NCBI GenBank assembly: GCA_015039315.1
Contig: WIDE01000002.1
Location: 817,391 to 881,390 of the forward strand
Source of the DNA: Clavulina sp. PMI_390
Taxonomy: Eukaryota > Basidiomycota > Agaricomycetes > Cantharellales > Hydnaceae
Reading direction: 5' to 3'
DNA: 64,000 bases
The notes under the pieces are model-generated. The model had not been told where the DNA came from. It searched no databases and worked only from the letters and a program-made list of their open reading frames with translations. Shown piece by piece: positions 12,075 to 24,300 of the stretch. Made by a program: the position numbers and the translations under genes. How positions within the stretch are numbered: the stretch's first letter is position 1; every line of letters begins with the position of its first letter.

Positions 12075-12649
12075 GGGGCTGTGTCGTATGCTGCCTTTGT
12101 CGTTTGTGGTTTTTTGGGATTCCTGCCGTCGATGCTAAATTGCTTTCGGACGCTACTATTCTTGCACACTCATTATTTTCACCATATTGTGTAGCTCTAG
12201 TTCATATTTTTGTATCGAATCACTCATATTCATTTCATCATCCCCCGGTAGCTAAGTTGATGCACCTGGGTGTGATAGACCTCCCAAGTATCCTTTTTTT
12301 GAGGGTTGAGGCCAAAAAAAGATAGCTCCAACGTAATTCCCCGAGGAACTACGTAAAAGCTCGTTAGCTTGAACCGTTTTACAGCACCGTCCTCATGGGA
12401 GGTGGTGGAGTGTTTCCATTTTTACACCTCGACTGAATTAGAAAAGCAGCCCCGACACAAATATTGCCCCGTATCCATTTTGTTTCCGCCCTCCTTCCCC
12501 CCTGTCCACCAACGACTGACCAGCACCAAGTTGAGCTTGGGCCTGCGTCAAACCACCATACCATCGATCTCCCCTCCCTAGAACCTCCTTAATACCCTTG
12601 GTTTCTTCGGAAATATTTTTGTTTGTCAACTGCGCGTTTGCAACGAGTG
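12075..12649. promoter_or_regulatory. Intergenic region, promoter of the heparinase-like gene
   Basis: About 575 bases contain the 3' region of the membrane-protein gene and, from about 12300, the likely promoter of the next. The part from 12480 to 12600 is C/T-rich, as is common just upstream of fungal start sites. No gene is seen. Confidence 0.45.
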
Positions 12650-15402
12650 ATGCCTAACTCTTTCGACTCGGGGACGCGCCCGATAAATGCTCACTACCGC
12701 TACGAAAGCGCTAGCGCGCACGATGGCGAGTTCAACACTCAATTCTACGAGGGAGGAGGTCACGGCTACTCCCCCTCGGGTCCTGTCAAGGCCAAGAAAC
12801 GGAGCAAATGGATCACTGTTGGCATCCCTCTCCTTCTCCTCATTATTGCTGGCGCCGTTGTCGGTGTCATCCTCGGCACGAAAAAGAGCAGTAACGCATC
12901 TACGAGTAGTGGGGGCGGAAGTGGAGGAGGTTCAGGTGGCGGTGGTAGCGGTGGTGGTGGGACCTCTGCTGCCAACCTGGGCATATTCTTCACTGCAACC
13001 GATGCTTATGGGCTGCCTGTCTATCCTACAACGGTAAGTCCTTGCGAGTCCTGATTTCCAATTGCCAAGCGTGTCCCCTGAGCATTGAATGGCTAATGCT
13101 CGATCCAAAGACCAATTCCGCTAAATTAGGTTCCCCAACCTTCAACCCCTCTGCGACTGCAAGCTGGCCTGCAGATACCACTAGCTTCGCCTCCCCCACC
13201 CCTACCGCAGTCCGCGCTGATCGTCCTCGCCTTATTGGCGCGAAATACAAATGGGACGCCCTGCCGAGCCTTATCGCCCAAGACCCTTACATGGCGGCAT
13301 GGAATGCCACTATCTTTGGCAACGCAACTGTAGCAATGAATGCCGACCCAATTCCGTATGTCATTGATGGGTGTCTTGCATGCAGTGGTGTTCTCGATGT
13401 CGCACGGCAGGTGAAAATGAGGATCAAGACTTTGGCATACGCATATCGTCTGTCCAATCAGACCGCCTACGCAGACCGGGCCTGGCGTGAGCTCCAGGTA
13501 TGTCCATAGTTTTTCTATTTTCCACCGTCTTTTCGTGAGAGTAACCGTCGTCTGGGTAGAACGCCGCCGCAAATGGAACAAACTCCTTTGGTACAGCCCC
13601 TGATAATTGGAATTCAGTACATTTCCTGGATTTGGCTGAGTTCACTGCCGCGTTCGCAATTGGCTACGATTGGCTCTACGATTACTGGACCCCCACACAG
13701 CGCACCGCAATCATGTGGTCTATCATCAATCTTGGGCTAAAATTCGGTATGGAGGCGTATACCGACACGTCATTCTATTACGGTTGGTGGAAAGAAGCCG
13801 GGAATAATAACGGAAACTGGAATTGTGTTTGTAATTCGGGCCTGACCATGGGCGCCTTGGCCATCATCGATGATGACCCCACTGGGACCGCTGCGCAGCT
13901 GTTGGGCTACACAATCCCAAATGCCGTTACAGGATGTGGGTATGGTCCTAACTCGGACGGAACCTGGACTGAGACACCAAACTACTGGTATTTCGGCACC
14001 ACTGTATGTATTCTCTCTTTCCTGTGATCCACTTTAGTCGCTAAGCAGCTTACCTGGTCGCCGGCTACCTCTTCATAGGCCATGGCAGAAATGACCTCTT
14101 CCCTCATCACCGCCACCGGCTCTGAATATGGTATCCTCACGACAAACAATGCCGTCAACCTCACTGGCCTCTACCACATGTACGTGACAGGGATGACCTC
14201 GCTCTTCAACTACGGCGACCACGGCCCCAACAAGTTCTCTACCACGGCGAACTCAATGATGTGGTATGGCAACTACTATCGGGAGCCGAGGTGGATGCTG
14301 CATCAGCGTGATCGCATCGATGCTCCTGAACCCAATTCCATGCTCTGGTATGATCCAACTGTAGAAGGTGAGATTTCGAATATCACTACTCGGATTGTCT
14401 AGTGCTAAAATTGGGCTGTTCATCTATAGGCGCATTCTGGGACTCAATGCCCCTCGATAACTTCTTCTCAAACAACTCTGATCAATGGGCATCTATGCGC
14501 ACGAGTTGGACCGACGATACGGGACTTTACGTTGCGATGAAGGCCGGTAATCTGACGAACCATCAGACTCACGGAGATCTCGATGCTGGCGATTTCGTCT
14601 TTGACGCTATGGGCCAGCGCTGGGCGGGTGAACTTGGCTCGCAGAACTACCTCTCAGAGAACTACTTCTCGAACGAGACACAAAGCTCGGAGCGGTGGTA
14701 TTATTACCGTAAGCGTACCGAAGGCCAGAATACCATCATGGTGGATTCAGCGAACCAGAACGTGCTGGCTCAGCCCACGGTCAACTATGGGAGCAGCGGT
14801 ACAGTCCAGGCAGGTGATACGACTGTTTTCACTGTCCCAAGCGATTCAACTGCGTTCTTCACCGCTGACCTGACCGATTCCTACTTTGGCACGTAAGTTT
14901 CTGTTTCGCCTTGCTGCTACTGCTTGTTCTAGTCTCGTTTTTCGGCTGCTGAGTCCCTACTTTCTTCCCTAGTTCAATCCAACGAGGTATTCGTTTGATC
15001 AATGGAAGAAAGCAGATTCTCCTGCAAGACGATATTACAAACGCCAACGCCACATCTCAATGGCGAATGCACACCAATGCTACCGTTACTGTCAGCGGGA
15101 CGACAGCAACACTGAGCCTCGGCGGGAAGACGTGTATTGCGACAATCCTGAACGCCCCGTCAGGCGTGACGTTCGGGACAGCGCAGCCTGTGCGCCTGTC
15201 AACAGATCCTATATTGGCAAGCGGCGACGAGAACCAAGACATGCCGAACGATGGCGTTACCGTACTCACGATTGACATCCCCACGGGTACGAATAGCATC
15301 CAGGTGCTGTTCAACCCCCAGTGGGATGGCATGAGCGCAAGCGACTTTGTCACTCCCCCCAACGTTGCCGTCAGCCAGTGGTCCCTAACGAGCCATAACT
15401 AA
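12650..15402 (+). CDS. Membrane-anchored heparinase II/III-like polysaccharide lyase (798 aa)
   Basis: The protein resembles heparinase II/III-type and alginate-lyase-type enzymes, which cleave uronic-acid polysaccharides by beta-elimination. Six exons (12650-13033, 13111-13497, 13560-14003, 14079-14367, 14430-14892, 14973-15402) close in phase. Residues 1-50 are cytosolic. A transmembrane helix follows near 55-78 (WITVGIPLLLLIIAGAVVGVIL), making a type II membrane protein. A Gly/Ser linker sits near residues 88-105. The outer part has an (alpha/alpha) toroid with TLAYAYRLSNQTAYADRAW, FAIGYDWLYDYW and WNCVCNSGL, the last carrying an Asn position typical of the fold. The heparinase II/III block HQTHGDLDAGDFVFDAMGQR then WAGELGSQNY follows, and the chain ends in a beta-sandwich. 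There are many N-glycosylation sites. The substrate cannot be told from sequence. Confidence 0.85.
12911..12965 (+). repeat. Gly/Ser-rich linker-coding repeat
   Basis: A GGN/AGT-rich stretch encodes about 17 residues made only of Gly and Ser in GGGS and GGGGS units, directly after the transmembrane helix and before the lyase domain. It is a natural flexible spacer of low complexity and is probably prone to length change by slippage. Confidence 0.8.
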
Positions 15403-16030
15403 ACGAGAAGCAGTCACGCTGCGTCTCTTCATCCTCCCCCCTCCCCAACCTTTGCTTCTTTTGCGTTGATCATTCGGGAACGATCGGTACTATTGTAGCC
15501 ATATACAGCCTTTTACCCCTCTCCCTCTTTTTACCCCCTCACGTCGCTCATTATCTTGTTTGAACCTTATACTAGTACTATTCTCAATTCTCATTCTGTC
15601 CAATATTTATATACGGGAGACCAATGGACAATGTCATCAGGATGCAGAAAGCAGAAGGATTGAGGCATAGTGGTTCAACCTTCCAACAAGCAGCGGAGGC
15701 TTTGGTTATCCTCATTGCCAGTCTCATCAATGCTTCAGTCTTCGTAAAACGTCAGATCTTTCGTGAACGGTTATTATCTACAGGAGGATTAGTTGACCAA
15801 ACGAAATCTCAGATCCAATTTTACTGGATAAAGCTTCTTAAGCACTGAAAACGAGTCCTCAGCACGCCAGATTATTATAACAAGGGGTTAGAGTGGACTG
15901 GGGTGTAGTAATTGGGGTTGTGTAGAGCAGATGCGACGAAGCATTAAGGTCGTATTGGATTTGCCATATATGTGAAGGAAATATGAGTAGCAAGGACACC
16001 ATAACAATAGAAGGAACGAGTGGCACTGGT
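15403..16030. other. Convergent 3' region, lyase / ketopantoate reductase
   Basis: About 630 bases separate two converging stop codons. The first part is C/T-rich and then becomes AT-rich. Only short frames without recognisable content are present, so this is read as two 3' untranslated regions. Confidence 0.5.
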
Positions 16031-17272
16031 CTATGTCACAGACGCAGGGGAAGCAGGAACGAGTCGCTTCATGCGCATGAGGTCCAGTAATGAGGTGTTG
16101 GTCGGTGCGGGTATGCCTAAAGCTGCCCCTGCTCTTGTCAGATACCCGTTGATGTACTCGACCTCGGTCAAATTCCCTCGCCGAGCATCCATCAACATGC
16201 TCGAGTAGTTTCGACTCGTGGAGCGAATGATTTGGTGGACTGTCTCTTCGAGCGCCTTGCGCGAGAGCGACGTCGCCCAAAGTGGACTCACGGAGCGACC
16301 CGCGGCGGCCGCCTCCTCGGCCTGTGCTGCGTAGATCGTCGCGGCCTCTGCACATACCGAGCGGATGATTCGATACGCAGCCGGATTTGCGACGAGCGCA
16401 CCGTTAGGACAGTCCCCAATAGCTGTGAGTGGCCCAATGCACGCATTGACGACGAGCTTGCGCCGGGTGATGACTTGCATGTCATCCATGGGGACCCAGC
16501 TCGTCTGCAGATCTCCATGCGCGCGTAACAGGAGACGCGTCGACTCAGCGAGCGAGTAGAATTTTGGGTCTTCCTCCCGCCTTCGCGCAATTGAGATGGA
16601 GTTGATGCGTTCGTCTGCGTCGACAGAGTACGTCGCGTAATCCGGAGCCGGGGAACTAACGAGACCTTGCTCAAAGTTACGACGTTTGAGCTCGTCGGGA
16701 ACGAGGGCGAACTGGATGTTGCCTGGTGAAGCATGGACAACGTCGCGTGGCCGTTTTGCCCACACACCGTGGGTGACTGAGCCAATGATGAAGTTTGGAC
16801 GGGAGTCGACGTCTGGGAAGAGTTTCTCAACGAGATGGTCGTAGACCCCGATGCCGTTCTGGAGGAGGATGATAGTGCTGGACGCGTTGAGCCTGGGGAG
16901 GAGAGTCTCGATTGCGGACATGGCAGACGTCGCCTTTGTTGTGACGAGGAGGGACTGGATGGTAGGAAGGGTTCTGCTTGCAGTGTGCATGTCGGGCTGC
17001 GAGGAGGTTTTCTGGTCTCGTCCAACGAACCTGCGAGGTGGCTCTCGTTTTGAGTCCATAATTTCACGGTCAAAGCCACCAATTCTGCGCCGAATGCCAT
17101 CTGATTCGACAAAGAGGTAGTCTTGTTCGTTCTGAGGGTACGCTGACTGTCTTCTGTCATTGCTTCTGCGCGAGAGGAGGGTGAATGCATGAGCTGGGGG
17201 AGGATTGGAACGTCTGAGGTGAAATGCAACGAGAGTGCCAATAGAACCGATTCCAGTGACGTGAACGCGCAT
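16031..17272 (-). CDS. 2-dehydropantoate 2-reductase (ketopantoate reductase)
   Basis: The enzyme reduces ketopantoate to pantoate with NADPH in pantothenate and coenzyme A synthesis. It is a single exon of 413 residues. The N terminus carries the Rossmann signature VTGIGSIGTLVAFHLRR (GxGxxG type). The central part has LLVTTKATSAMSAIETLLPRL followed by ILLQNGIGVYDHLVEKLFP, the family's conserved QNGxG loop, and SVTHGVWAKRP. The C-terminal ApbA domain shows KLVVNACIGPLTAIGDCPNGAL (catalytic Lys and the conserved N), SSMLMDARRGNLTEVEYINGYL and a closing helix. It is longer than bacterial PanE by an insert near residues 40-100, rich in Arg and Ser. Fungi carry several paralogues, so the exact role is less certain than the family. 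Confidence 0.92.
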   Translation of the reverse strand: MRVHVTGIGSIGTLVAFHLRRSNPPPAHAFTLLSRRSNDRRQSAYPQNEQDYLFVESDGIRRRIGGFDREIMDSKREPPRRFVGRDQKTSSQPDMHTASRTLPTIQSLLVTTKATSAMSAIETLLPRLNASSTIILLQNGIGVYDHLVEKLFPDVDSRPNFIIGSVTHGVWAKRPRDVVHASPGNIQFALVPDELKRRNFEQGLVSSPAPDYATYSVDADERINSISIARRREEDPKFYSLAESTRLLLRAHGDLQTSWVPMDDMQVITRRKLVVNACIGPLTAIGDCPNGALVANPAAYRIIRSVCAEAATIYAAQAEEAAAAGRSVSPLWATSLSRKALEETVHQIIRSTSRNYSSMLMDARRGNLTEVEYINGYLTRAGAALGIPAPTNTSLLDLMRMKRLVPASPASVT

Positions 17273-17592
17273 TGCATGGCCTCACGGCCAGGTTAAAATA
17301 GACAAACCTAGGAGGAGAGGGTCAGCCAATAGCAGGGTGAGTATGACGGAGAAAGACTCACGCTTTTCTGTTCCAAAAAGTCTGAAGTCACAGCAAACGC
17401 GTCTCCAACAACGTAGAACACAAAGCTTTATCTACGTGTTGGGCAATTGAGTGATAGTTGGTGTCAGCACTGGCTCTGGCAGCGAGCAGACGACGGAAGA
17501 GCAGGTCGAGAGCGTGACGGGGATGGTGCCGAGGTGGAACCAAACACGCAAAGCTTCAATTCAGTCGCCGAAAAATCTTGAGGTCGACTGCC
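17273..17592. promoter_or_regulatory. Divergent promoter region, ketopantoate reductase / UTP17
   Basis: This 320-base spacer lies between two divergent starts and should carry both promoters. It has no TATA-like box that stands out and no repeats. Confidence 0.45.
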
Positions 17593-20500
17593 ATGTCGCC
17601 CGGCTCAGACGAGCAGCCTCCGGTTCCCAAAAGGACCAAGAAGGAGAAGCTCAAGGGCAAGGAAAAGGCCCAACCTGAGCCAGAAGAACCAGTTTCGACA
17701 GGAATACCATCTTGGGCGTGGGCGCTGCTTGCAGACTCCCAACCCGCTTCCTGCCCACCTGTTTTCACAAAAGATGCCAAGTAAGAATCGCATCGAATTC
17801 CGTTTTTAATACTACTAGCTCAATCCTTCCTATTGCATCGGCTGTAACAAGATACTTCTTTGTCGCATCCTCCGCATCGGTCAAGATTTACTCAGTGGCC
17901 ACCACCAGAGTCGTCTCCACACTCAATCCCTTCCTCTCCAATGCTGCAAAAAATACTCTGTCCTCTTCTTCTACCATTACTGGACTGCTCATTAGCCCGC
18001 AGAATCCTTTCCAGCTCGTGACTGCTTCTGACGACGGCTGCATTCGGATCTGGGATTTTCTGGACGCTGTCTTGTTACGAACCATCCAAACCGATATCAC
18101 TATCACCCGCCTAGCATCCCATCATGCCCACAAGGACCTGATTTTTGTTGTTGGGAAGGGTGGAAAGAAGCACAGTATGTCCCATCCATCCCTTGGTCGT
18201 GTGAGCTACCCGATCAACCTCTTCTCCGTTGTTCAGCGAACCGGTTCAAGCTTTTCAGAGTGTCGATCGTTCCATCCGTATCTCCAGAAGAGCCTGTGCA
18301 TGTAGAGCGCTACCAGCACGCAAGTTTTGGGTCTAGTGTTCCTTCCGGTCTCGTGATCTCTCCCTCTGGGGCATCGATTGTCGTCACGAGTGGGAAGACC
18401 GTATTTGTTATCGGAACTGAGGAGGTTTCTGGTCCAGTCGCCGAATATCAGTCTCCTGATCCGTTAACGTGTCTCGCATTCCATCCTACGGATGAACTTT
18501 TCGCAACTGGCGACACCGATGGTATCATTCGCCTCTGGTACGTCCTCGACTCAAGAGGACCAAGTCGTAAAAATGGCTATACGATTGACAGACGGAGAAC
18601 AAAAGCCCCCACGGTGGTGATGCACTGGCATGCACATGCTGTCCGGGGGATAGCGTTTAGCCCGAACGGTACCTACTTGCTCAGTGGTGGTGAGGAGAGC
18701 GTGCTGGTCATTTGGCAGCTGCAAAACTCCCATCGCGAGTTTATCCCTCGACTCGGCGCCCCAATTGATCATGTCACCATTATGCCACAATCCAGTGGAA
18801 TGGACGCTGGGTACCTATTAAGTCTGAACGACGGTGGGCTATCACTAGTGGATTCCACCACACTAAAAGTGTCGAGAACGTTTATCCAGCTCAAACGATG
18901 TAGGCATCAGTTGATTTTGTGCTAAATAGAAAGTAGACTAAAGCGCTGGCATTTTTTTTTTTAGCCTCGCACACCTCATCTCCAAGCAATCAAACATCGG
19001 CACCTCTTGCTGTACACCCAATCACACAACACCTGGTTCTTCCCAGCTCGCATCCATCATCTCTTCAAATCTACGCTCCACAAAACTCTGAGCTCATCTC
19101 CGAACTCGAGGTCTCCTCATCGAATCGTGTGTCGCGAAAGGACGATGATGAGCTTGAGCATGCCCGAGTCACGCACGCCGCCATTTGTCCAAACGGTGAA
19201 TGGCTAGCAACGGTGGACTGGAGGAGGGGTGGTAGTGACTTTGGAGATGAAATCGTCCTCAAGATCTGGCGTAGCACATCCAACGGCTCGTGGGTTCTGA
19301 ACTCGAGAATCGACAAGCCTCATGGAAAGGAGCCCGTCACGAAAGTGCAGTGGAGCCCGCAAGCCGTTCTCGTCAATGGCGAGGACGAAGATGCCGGGGA
19401 ATTCCTCTTGCTCACTGTGGCTGAGAACGGGATTCTGCGGACGTGGAAACACCAAGAGACATATGATGGCGAAGGTACATCTAATTTCCTATCACGCTGG
19501 CTACAACCTGCTAATCTGGTTTTTTCTTCTCGTTCAGTGTACTGGGCAACCCGGTCGACATTTAGCTATCGCAAACAGCGAGCATCTGATGCAGTGTGGT
19601 CTCCTGACGCTTCCCTCATCGCTGTTGCGCATGGGCCCAGTGTAACGCTCTGGGAGCCAATCAGCAACATACTCATTCAGAGCCTCGCGTGTGCTGAGGC
19701 AGAAACAATCCTCAACGTGTGCTTCCTTGGCGCCAGTGGTCGTTACCTCGCCACATATTCAGGAAGTGATATAATCACCTGGGATTTATTGTCTAATACC
19801 AGTATGTTTCTTCGCATCGACCCACCTTTTCTCCCTACTAATTACTACCATATTAATTTTGCACGCAGTTGTCTGGAGCTATCGGATACGACTGGAGCGC
19901 CAGATCCTGGTCCCTCATCCCACTGAGGATTCTTTCGCCATCATTGGATCAACCAAGTCGAAACAACGTCCAAATGACACTCTTGTTGGCAATTTCACGA
20001 AGCGCTCCCTTATTGCCGTCTTTGGGTCCAACTCTTCCCAGCCCTTACGGTCATATTCGGTGCCATTCATATTGCGAAACGCCCTATGGTACGAGAATGG
20101 TGCTTCGAGGGCCATGACATCAGGTCTCGATGACTCTCCAGCGTCGTATTCGTTACTCGGAGTCACGGCGACGCATGCGGCCGTTGTGCTAGGAGACAAA
20201 GTGGACATTCCAGTCGCCGATGGTTCAGATGCTCGTGAGATTGGGGTTGGAACCTCTGCTGAACTCAGCTCTCTCACTCAGCCCTCACTCTTCACCGATA
20301 TTTTCGGGGCGTCCGCGTTCGCTAGCCTTGAGCAGCGCGGGCAGAGTAGCAATGTTGAGACATCACGAGTTTTGCCCGCTGCAGTAGGAGCTGGCGGGGT
20401 GGATCTGGCACTGCTCGACGGCCCAGCGCACCTTCTGCCGCCCATCAGCTCCCTTTTCGACGACCTCATGAAATCATTCACACAGCCTCATCCTATCGGG

Positions 20501-20962
20501 AGCGAGGACGAGGACGTCGAGATGGTGGATGCGGAAGAGATGGCCAACCCCGAACCACTCGATGTTGAGGACCACAGCACCAAGTCAGAGTCATTGCACA
20601 TGCGCAAAGCGCGCGAAGTGGATGGAGAGGAGATGACACTCTTCACGGAAGCCTTCCGGACGATGCTTGCCAACAACCCTTCACAACCTTTCACTCCTTC
20701 CTCCAAACAAACCAATGGCGTCGCCAACGGTCATGCGCCACACAGCAATGGCAAGGCGAACGGTCATCACCTCGGTGGAAAGGCTTCCTCCACGTCCTCC
20801 CCTGCAAAAAGCAAGCACAAAAAGGGCCTGAATGGACTGTCGACGCCCCTTCGAGCGTCTTCGCTCTCTGAGACGAGCACAGTGGTCGGCTCTCCCACCA
20901 GCACGTCTAATGTTAGCCTGTCTCCCACAACAGGTCAGAAGCGAAAGAAATCATCGACATGA
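17593..20962 (+). CDS. UTP17: UTP17/NAN1 (WDR75-like) U3 snoRNP WD40 protein, 1013 aa
   Basis: Utp17 belongs to the t-UTP (UTP-A) part of the small-subunit processome, which begins 18S rRNA processing in the nucleolus. Six exons (17593-17780, 17852-18174, 18237-18899, 18965-19474, 19538-19801, 19869-20962) close to 1013 residues. A basic N-terminal tail (KRTKKEKLKGKEKA) precedes two WD40 propellers. Diagnostic pieces are FFVASSASVKIYSVATTRVV, IWDFLDAVLLRTIQT, LTCLAFHPTDELFATGDTDG, and especially LLSGGEESVLVIWQLQN followed by FIPRLGAPIDHVTI, which matches WDR75/Nan1. The last about 200 residues are disordered, acidic then Asn/Gly/Ser-rich, and end in a Lys-rich GQKRKKSST. Intron 3 has a run of nine T before its acceptor. 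Confidence 0.9.
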
Positions 20963-21356
20963 GCGGATATGGTCTGAGCTTCAGGCGTTGGTGGTTATGT
21001 GTATCCACTTCCATCCTGTCCTGGTTGTTACATGGCCATATACATATTGTATTTTTCTAGCTAAGACACGTTGGACTACTGGGGGGTCATAACATGGAAT
21101 TTATTCAGAACTACCTAGCTACACTACTGGAGCGCGCGCTCATCAAGAGTTTGCGGATGGGTTACATGACAAGAAACATCGGGACAGTCTGGAGAAACAG
21201 TTGGTCGTCAAGGGAGAAAGTTAGAGAGAAGAATGAGATCGGCAAGCAAGATAAAGAGGAATAGAACTTCATAGTCCGACGACAGAAACAAGGCACACTA
21301 CATCATCATGATAAGAAAATTCGTTGCTATAGACAAATATTTGAAGGGTGGTAGGT
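20963..21356. other. Convergent 3' region, UTP17 / PB1 protein
   Basis: About 390 bases between two convergent stop codons. The stretch is relatively AT-rich, with possible polyadenylation contexts such as AATAGAAC. No gene or repeat is seen. Confidence 0.5.
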
Positions 21357-24300
21357 TCAGTCATAACGACGAGTACCTGAACCAGATGGGGCAGAGCTCA
21401 CGATTGCCTCCATAATTTGAGGAAGAGCTTCCTCGTCAGATGTGTAAGGGTTTGCACGGGTCTGTTCATGGACGATCTCGACGAGGCGGGGATGCGTCGA
21501 GGGGCTGAATCCCATCTGTTTGATACATAAGATCAGCTAATGTTCATAGATGGTTCAGTGGATCAATGCTTACATCTTCAAGGCGGTCAATCAATCGTTC
21601 AGCTTGCGCCGCGATCGCCATCTGGCTGCCGGGCTTGAGTTCATTCGTGAACCCGCCTTGTACAGGAGGAGGATGAGCCATGGATGGACTAGCGCCAGCA
21701 CTACCTCCATAGCCCACAGGAGCGGTGCGAGCACGACTCCCGCTGCGCTTCGGGTTCAAGCCAGAGACCGGCGGGGCTCCGTGAGGGACAATGTATGGAG
21801 GAGGGGCTGTAATAGTCGGGGGGCGGCTCTGTTGAGCAGCCTGAGCTGCAGCAAATGCTCGGGATTGGGCTTGGGCTTGAGCTTGGGCTTGAGCCTGAGC
21901 CTCAGCATAGGCTCGGGCTTGAGCCTGGGCCCGAGCAGCCTCAGCTTGAGCTTGGGCTTCAGCCTCAGCAGCCTCAGCCTGAGCTCGGGCTTGAGCTTCG
22001 GCAGCCTCGGCCTGGGCGCGAGCTTGGGCTCGGGCTTGAGCTCGAGCAGCCTCGGCCTGAGCCTGAGCCCGGGCTTGCGCCTGGGCATGTGCCTGGACTT
22101 GCTCACGCTGAGCTCGCAAGAGGGCTTGGACCTGAGCCTCAGTTGACATCTGTGGAGCTTGCGACTGGGGACGACGACGTTCGGCATTCGGCACGCCGCG
22201 CTGAGCAAGTGTGATGGGGCTCGGACGAATATCAGCAGGATCGTATGAGTTCAAAGCGGCAGAGCCTTGCACCGTGAACGTCTGCTCTTCAGGTTGATCG
22301 GCAAAACTTGGCCCATAGGGCTCATCTGGAGCAGCAGGGATAATAGGTGATGGAGGGTCATTTTGAATCTGCGCATGCTCAGCAGCTTCGAGTTCAAGGC
22401 GACGGCGCTCTTGACGCTCCTCACGACTGAGCACCCTGCGACCAGTACTAGCGTGAAGAAATCTGTGGTGAGTATTACAAGAAAGAAAAAAAAGAAAACG
22501 AGACATGATAAAAAGCTTACAGTCGTTCAATCTCTCGATCACGAGCAGCACGACGTGCTTCTTTCTCTTCCTTCCACTTCTGCTTTTCTTGCCTGTATCG
22601 TTCCTTCGCAATTTCTAACTGCGTCTTCCTCTCGCTCAAAGCAGCTAGGGCTTGTTCGTGCGTCATCTCCACAATAGGCACGATCTGATTCTCGGGAACG
22701 ACGGTGCTAGGAGGCACGATGCTGACAGGAGCAGCCACCGATGGCACCATGGCGGAATGAGCCGGGCCTGGAAAGACGTTGATTGCAGGGACAGCAGAAG
22801 GAGCAACACTAACGGGTGCAGGCGGAGCAACCGATGGAGCGACGCTCACAGGGGCAACGCTCACAGGGGCAGCAGACGGAACAATGCTGGCAGGGGGCGG
22901 CATGGAGTACATCGGTTGGGCTGGGGGAGGCATGGTGTGCATCGGCTGGACAGCGGGTGGCAGGCTAGGCGGGGGTGGGGGAGGCACAAAATGGCCTGAC
23001 ACATATCCAGGAGGATAGGGCGGAATGGGAGGCGGCACAGTAGAGGCCATGCTGCGACGACGTGAAGAGCGCCCGCCGTGGCGGCTGCTACGGTGGCTTT
23101 GCCCATAGTCATACCTGGGAGAAGATGGTGCCTCGCTCACCCCTACAACGCTCGGGATCGGAGGCTGAGCTGGAGGAGGGGGAGGTGGCGGAGGGGGGGC
23201 TCCATCAGACGTGTATGGCTGGTAGTAAACATATGGCTGATTAGGATCACGCGACGCGACCCAGACACCCATAGCCATTCCAGGAGGAGGTACATGTGGG
23301 CCATAATTTCCCAAAGAGATGACCTCGGGAGGGATCGACGTGGGTGGGGGAACTGCAGGACCAGCTACTGAAGGAGGAATGGATGGCACTGTTGGGGGGA
23401 CTGATGGCGCAGTTGGAGGAATCGAAGGCTCGTAGTGGGAGCGCTGGGTACGACGCGATCGGGAGCTGGCCCTAGAGTGTCGCGAGCGATGGCCCATGGC
23501 GGACTCGGGAGCAGGAGGCACCAGAGTTTGGGTGGGGGCGCGGCTCGCAAGTTCTTCATGATCTTCGCCTGCATCGTCTCCCGCTGCGCTCTGCGCCACA
23601 ATAGACTCCTTTAGAGTCTTGATAACATCCTTCAGCTGCGCCGGAGTCTCAGTAGCAGCTTCACTCCGCGCAACATGGTCATATTCCTGCGCATCAGGTG
23701 AATCATCCTTAGGCTCAGCTGGATCGCCCACAACGGCTTGGCGAATGAACTGACGAAGCCCAGAGCCGAGCTCTGGTTGAGTCAAAAGAGCAGCCTGGAA
23801 TGCCGTGATAAGTGTCGCGAGATCAGTGACGACGTTGGGCGGCTGTGGAGCAGCAGCTGGGATCGTTGGCATCGTCGTCACCGCAGGGACAGGAGGGTCT
23901 GTGCGGGTGATAGGCGGAACAGGGAGGCCGGCATCAAGAATGACTGGGGTTGCAACGACTTCAGGAGCAGCAGCCACCTCGGGGAGAGGCGCAGGTGCTG
24001 GAACCTCAACATCCCTAGGGTCCGCAGCAGAACCGCGGATGGACCGCGCACTGGACGGATTCACAGAGGCCCTGGCACGGTCGAAAGCCACTTCCTTGGG
24101 TACTTCACGTGCCTTACCCTTTGGAGAAAGTATGCCTTTGGGAGGACCTGGAACTTTACGAGGTGGACGTATAGGCGTGGCAATCTCGTCATCGCTATCA
24201 TCGAGGAAGTGGATAAGAGTCGCCGTCGATCGGGGCGACAAAAGACGGGAAACATCCATCAAAATATCAGGGTTCGTACGAACAGCCTGGAGGTTGGCAA

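Noticed and set aside
16031..17272. A second long minus-strand frame (16288-17277) in the same locus
   Set aside because: The ketopantoate reductase frame has clear motifs; the other frame is Ser/Arg/Pro-rich shadow sequence.
22517..22677. Plus-strand frames across the PB1 gene
   Set aside because: They mirror the biased Ala/Gln and Pro coding strand and lack any start context or domain.
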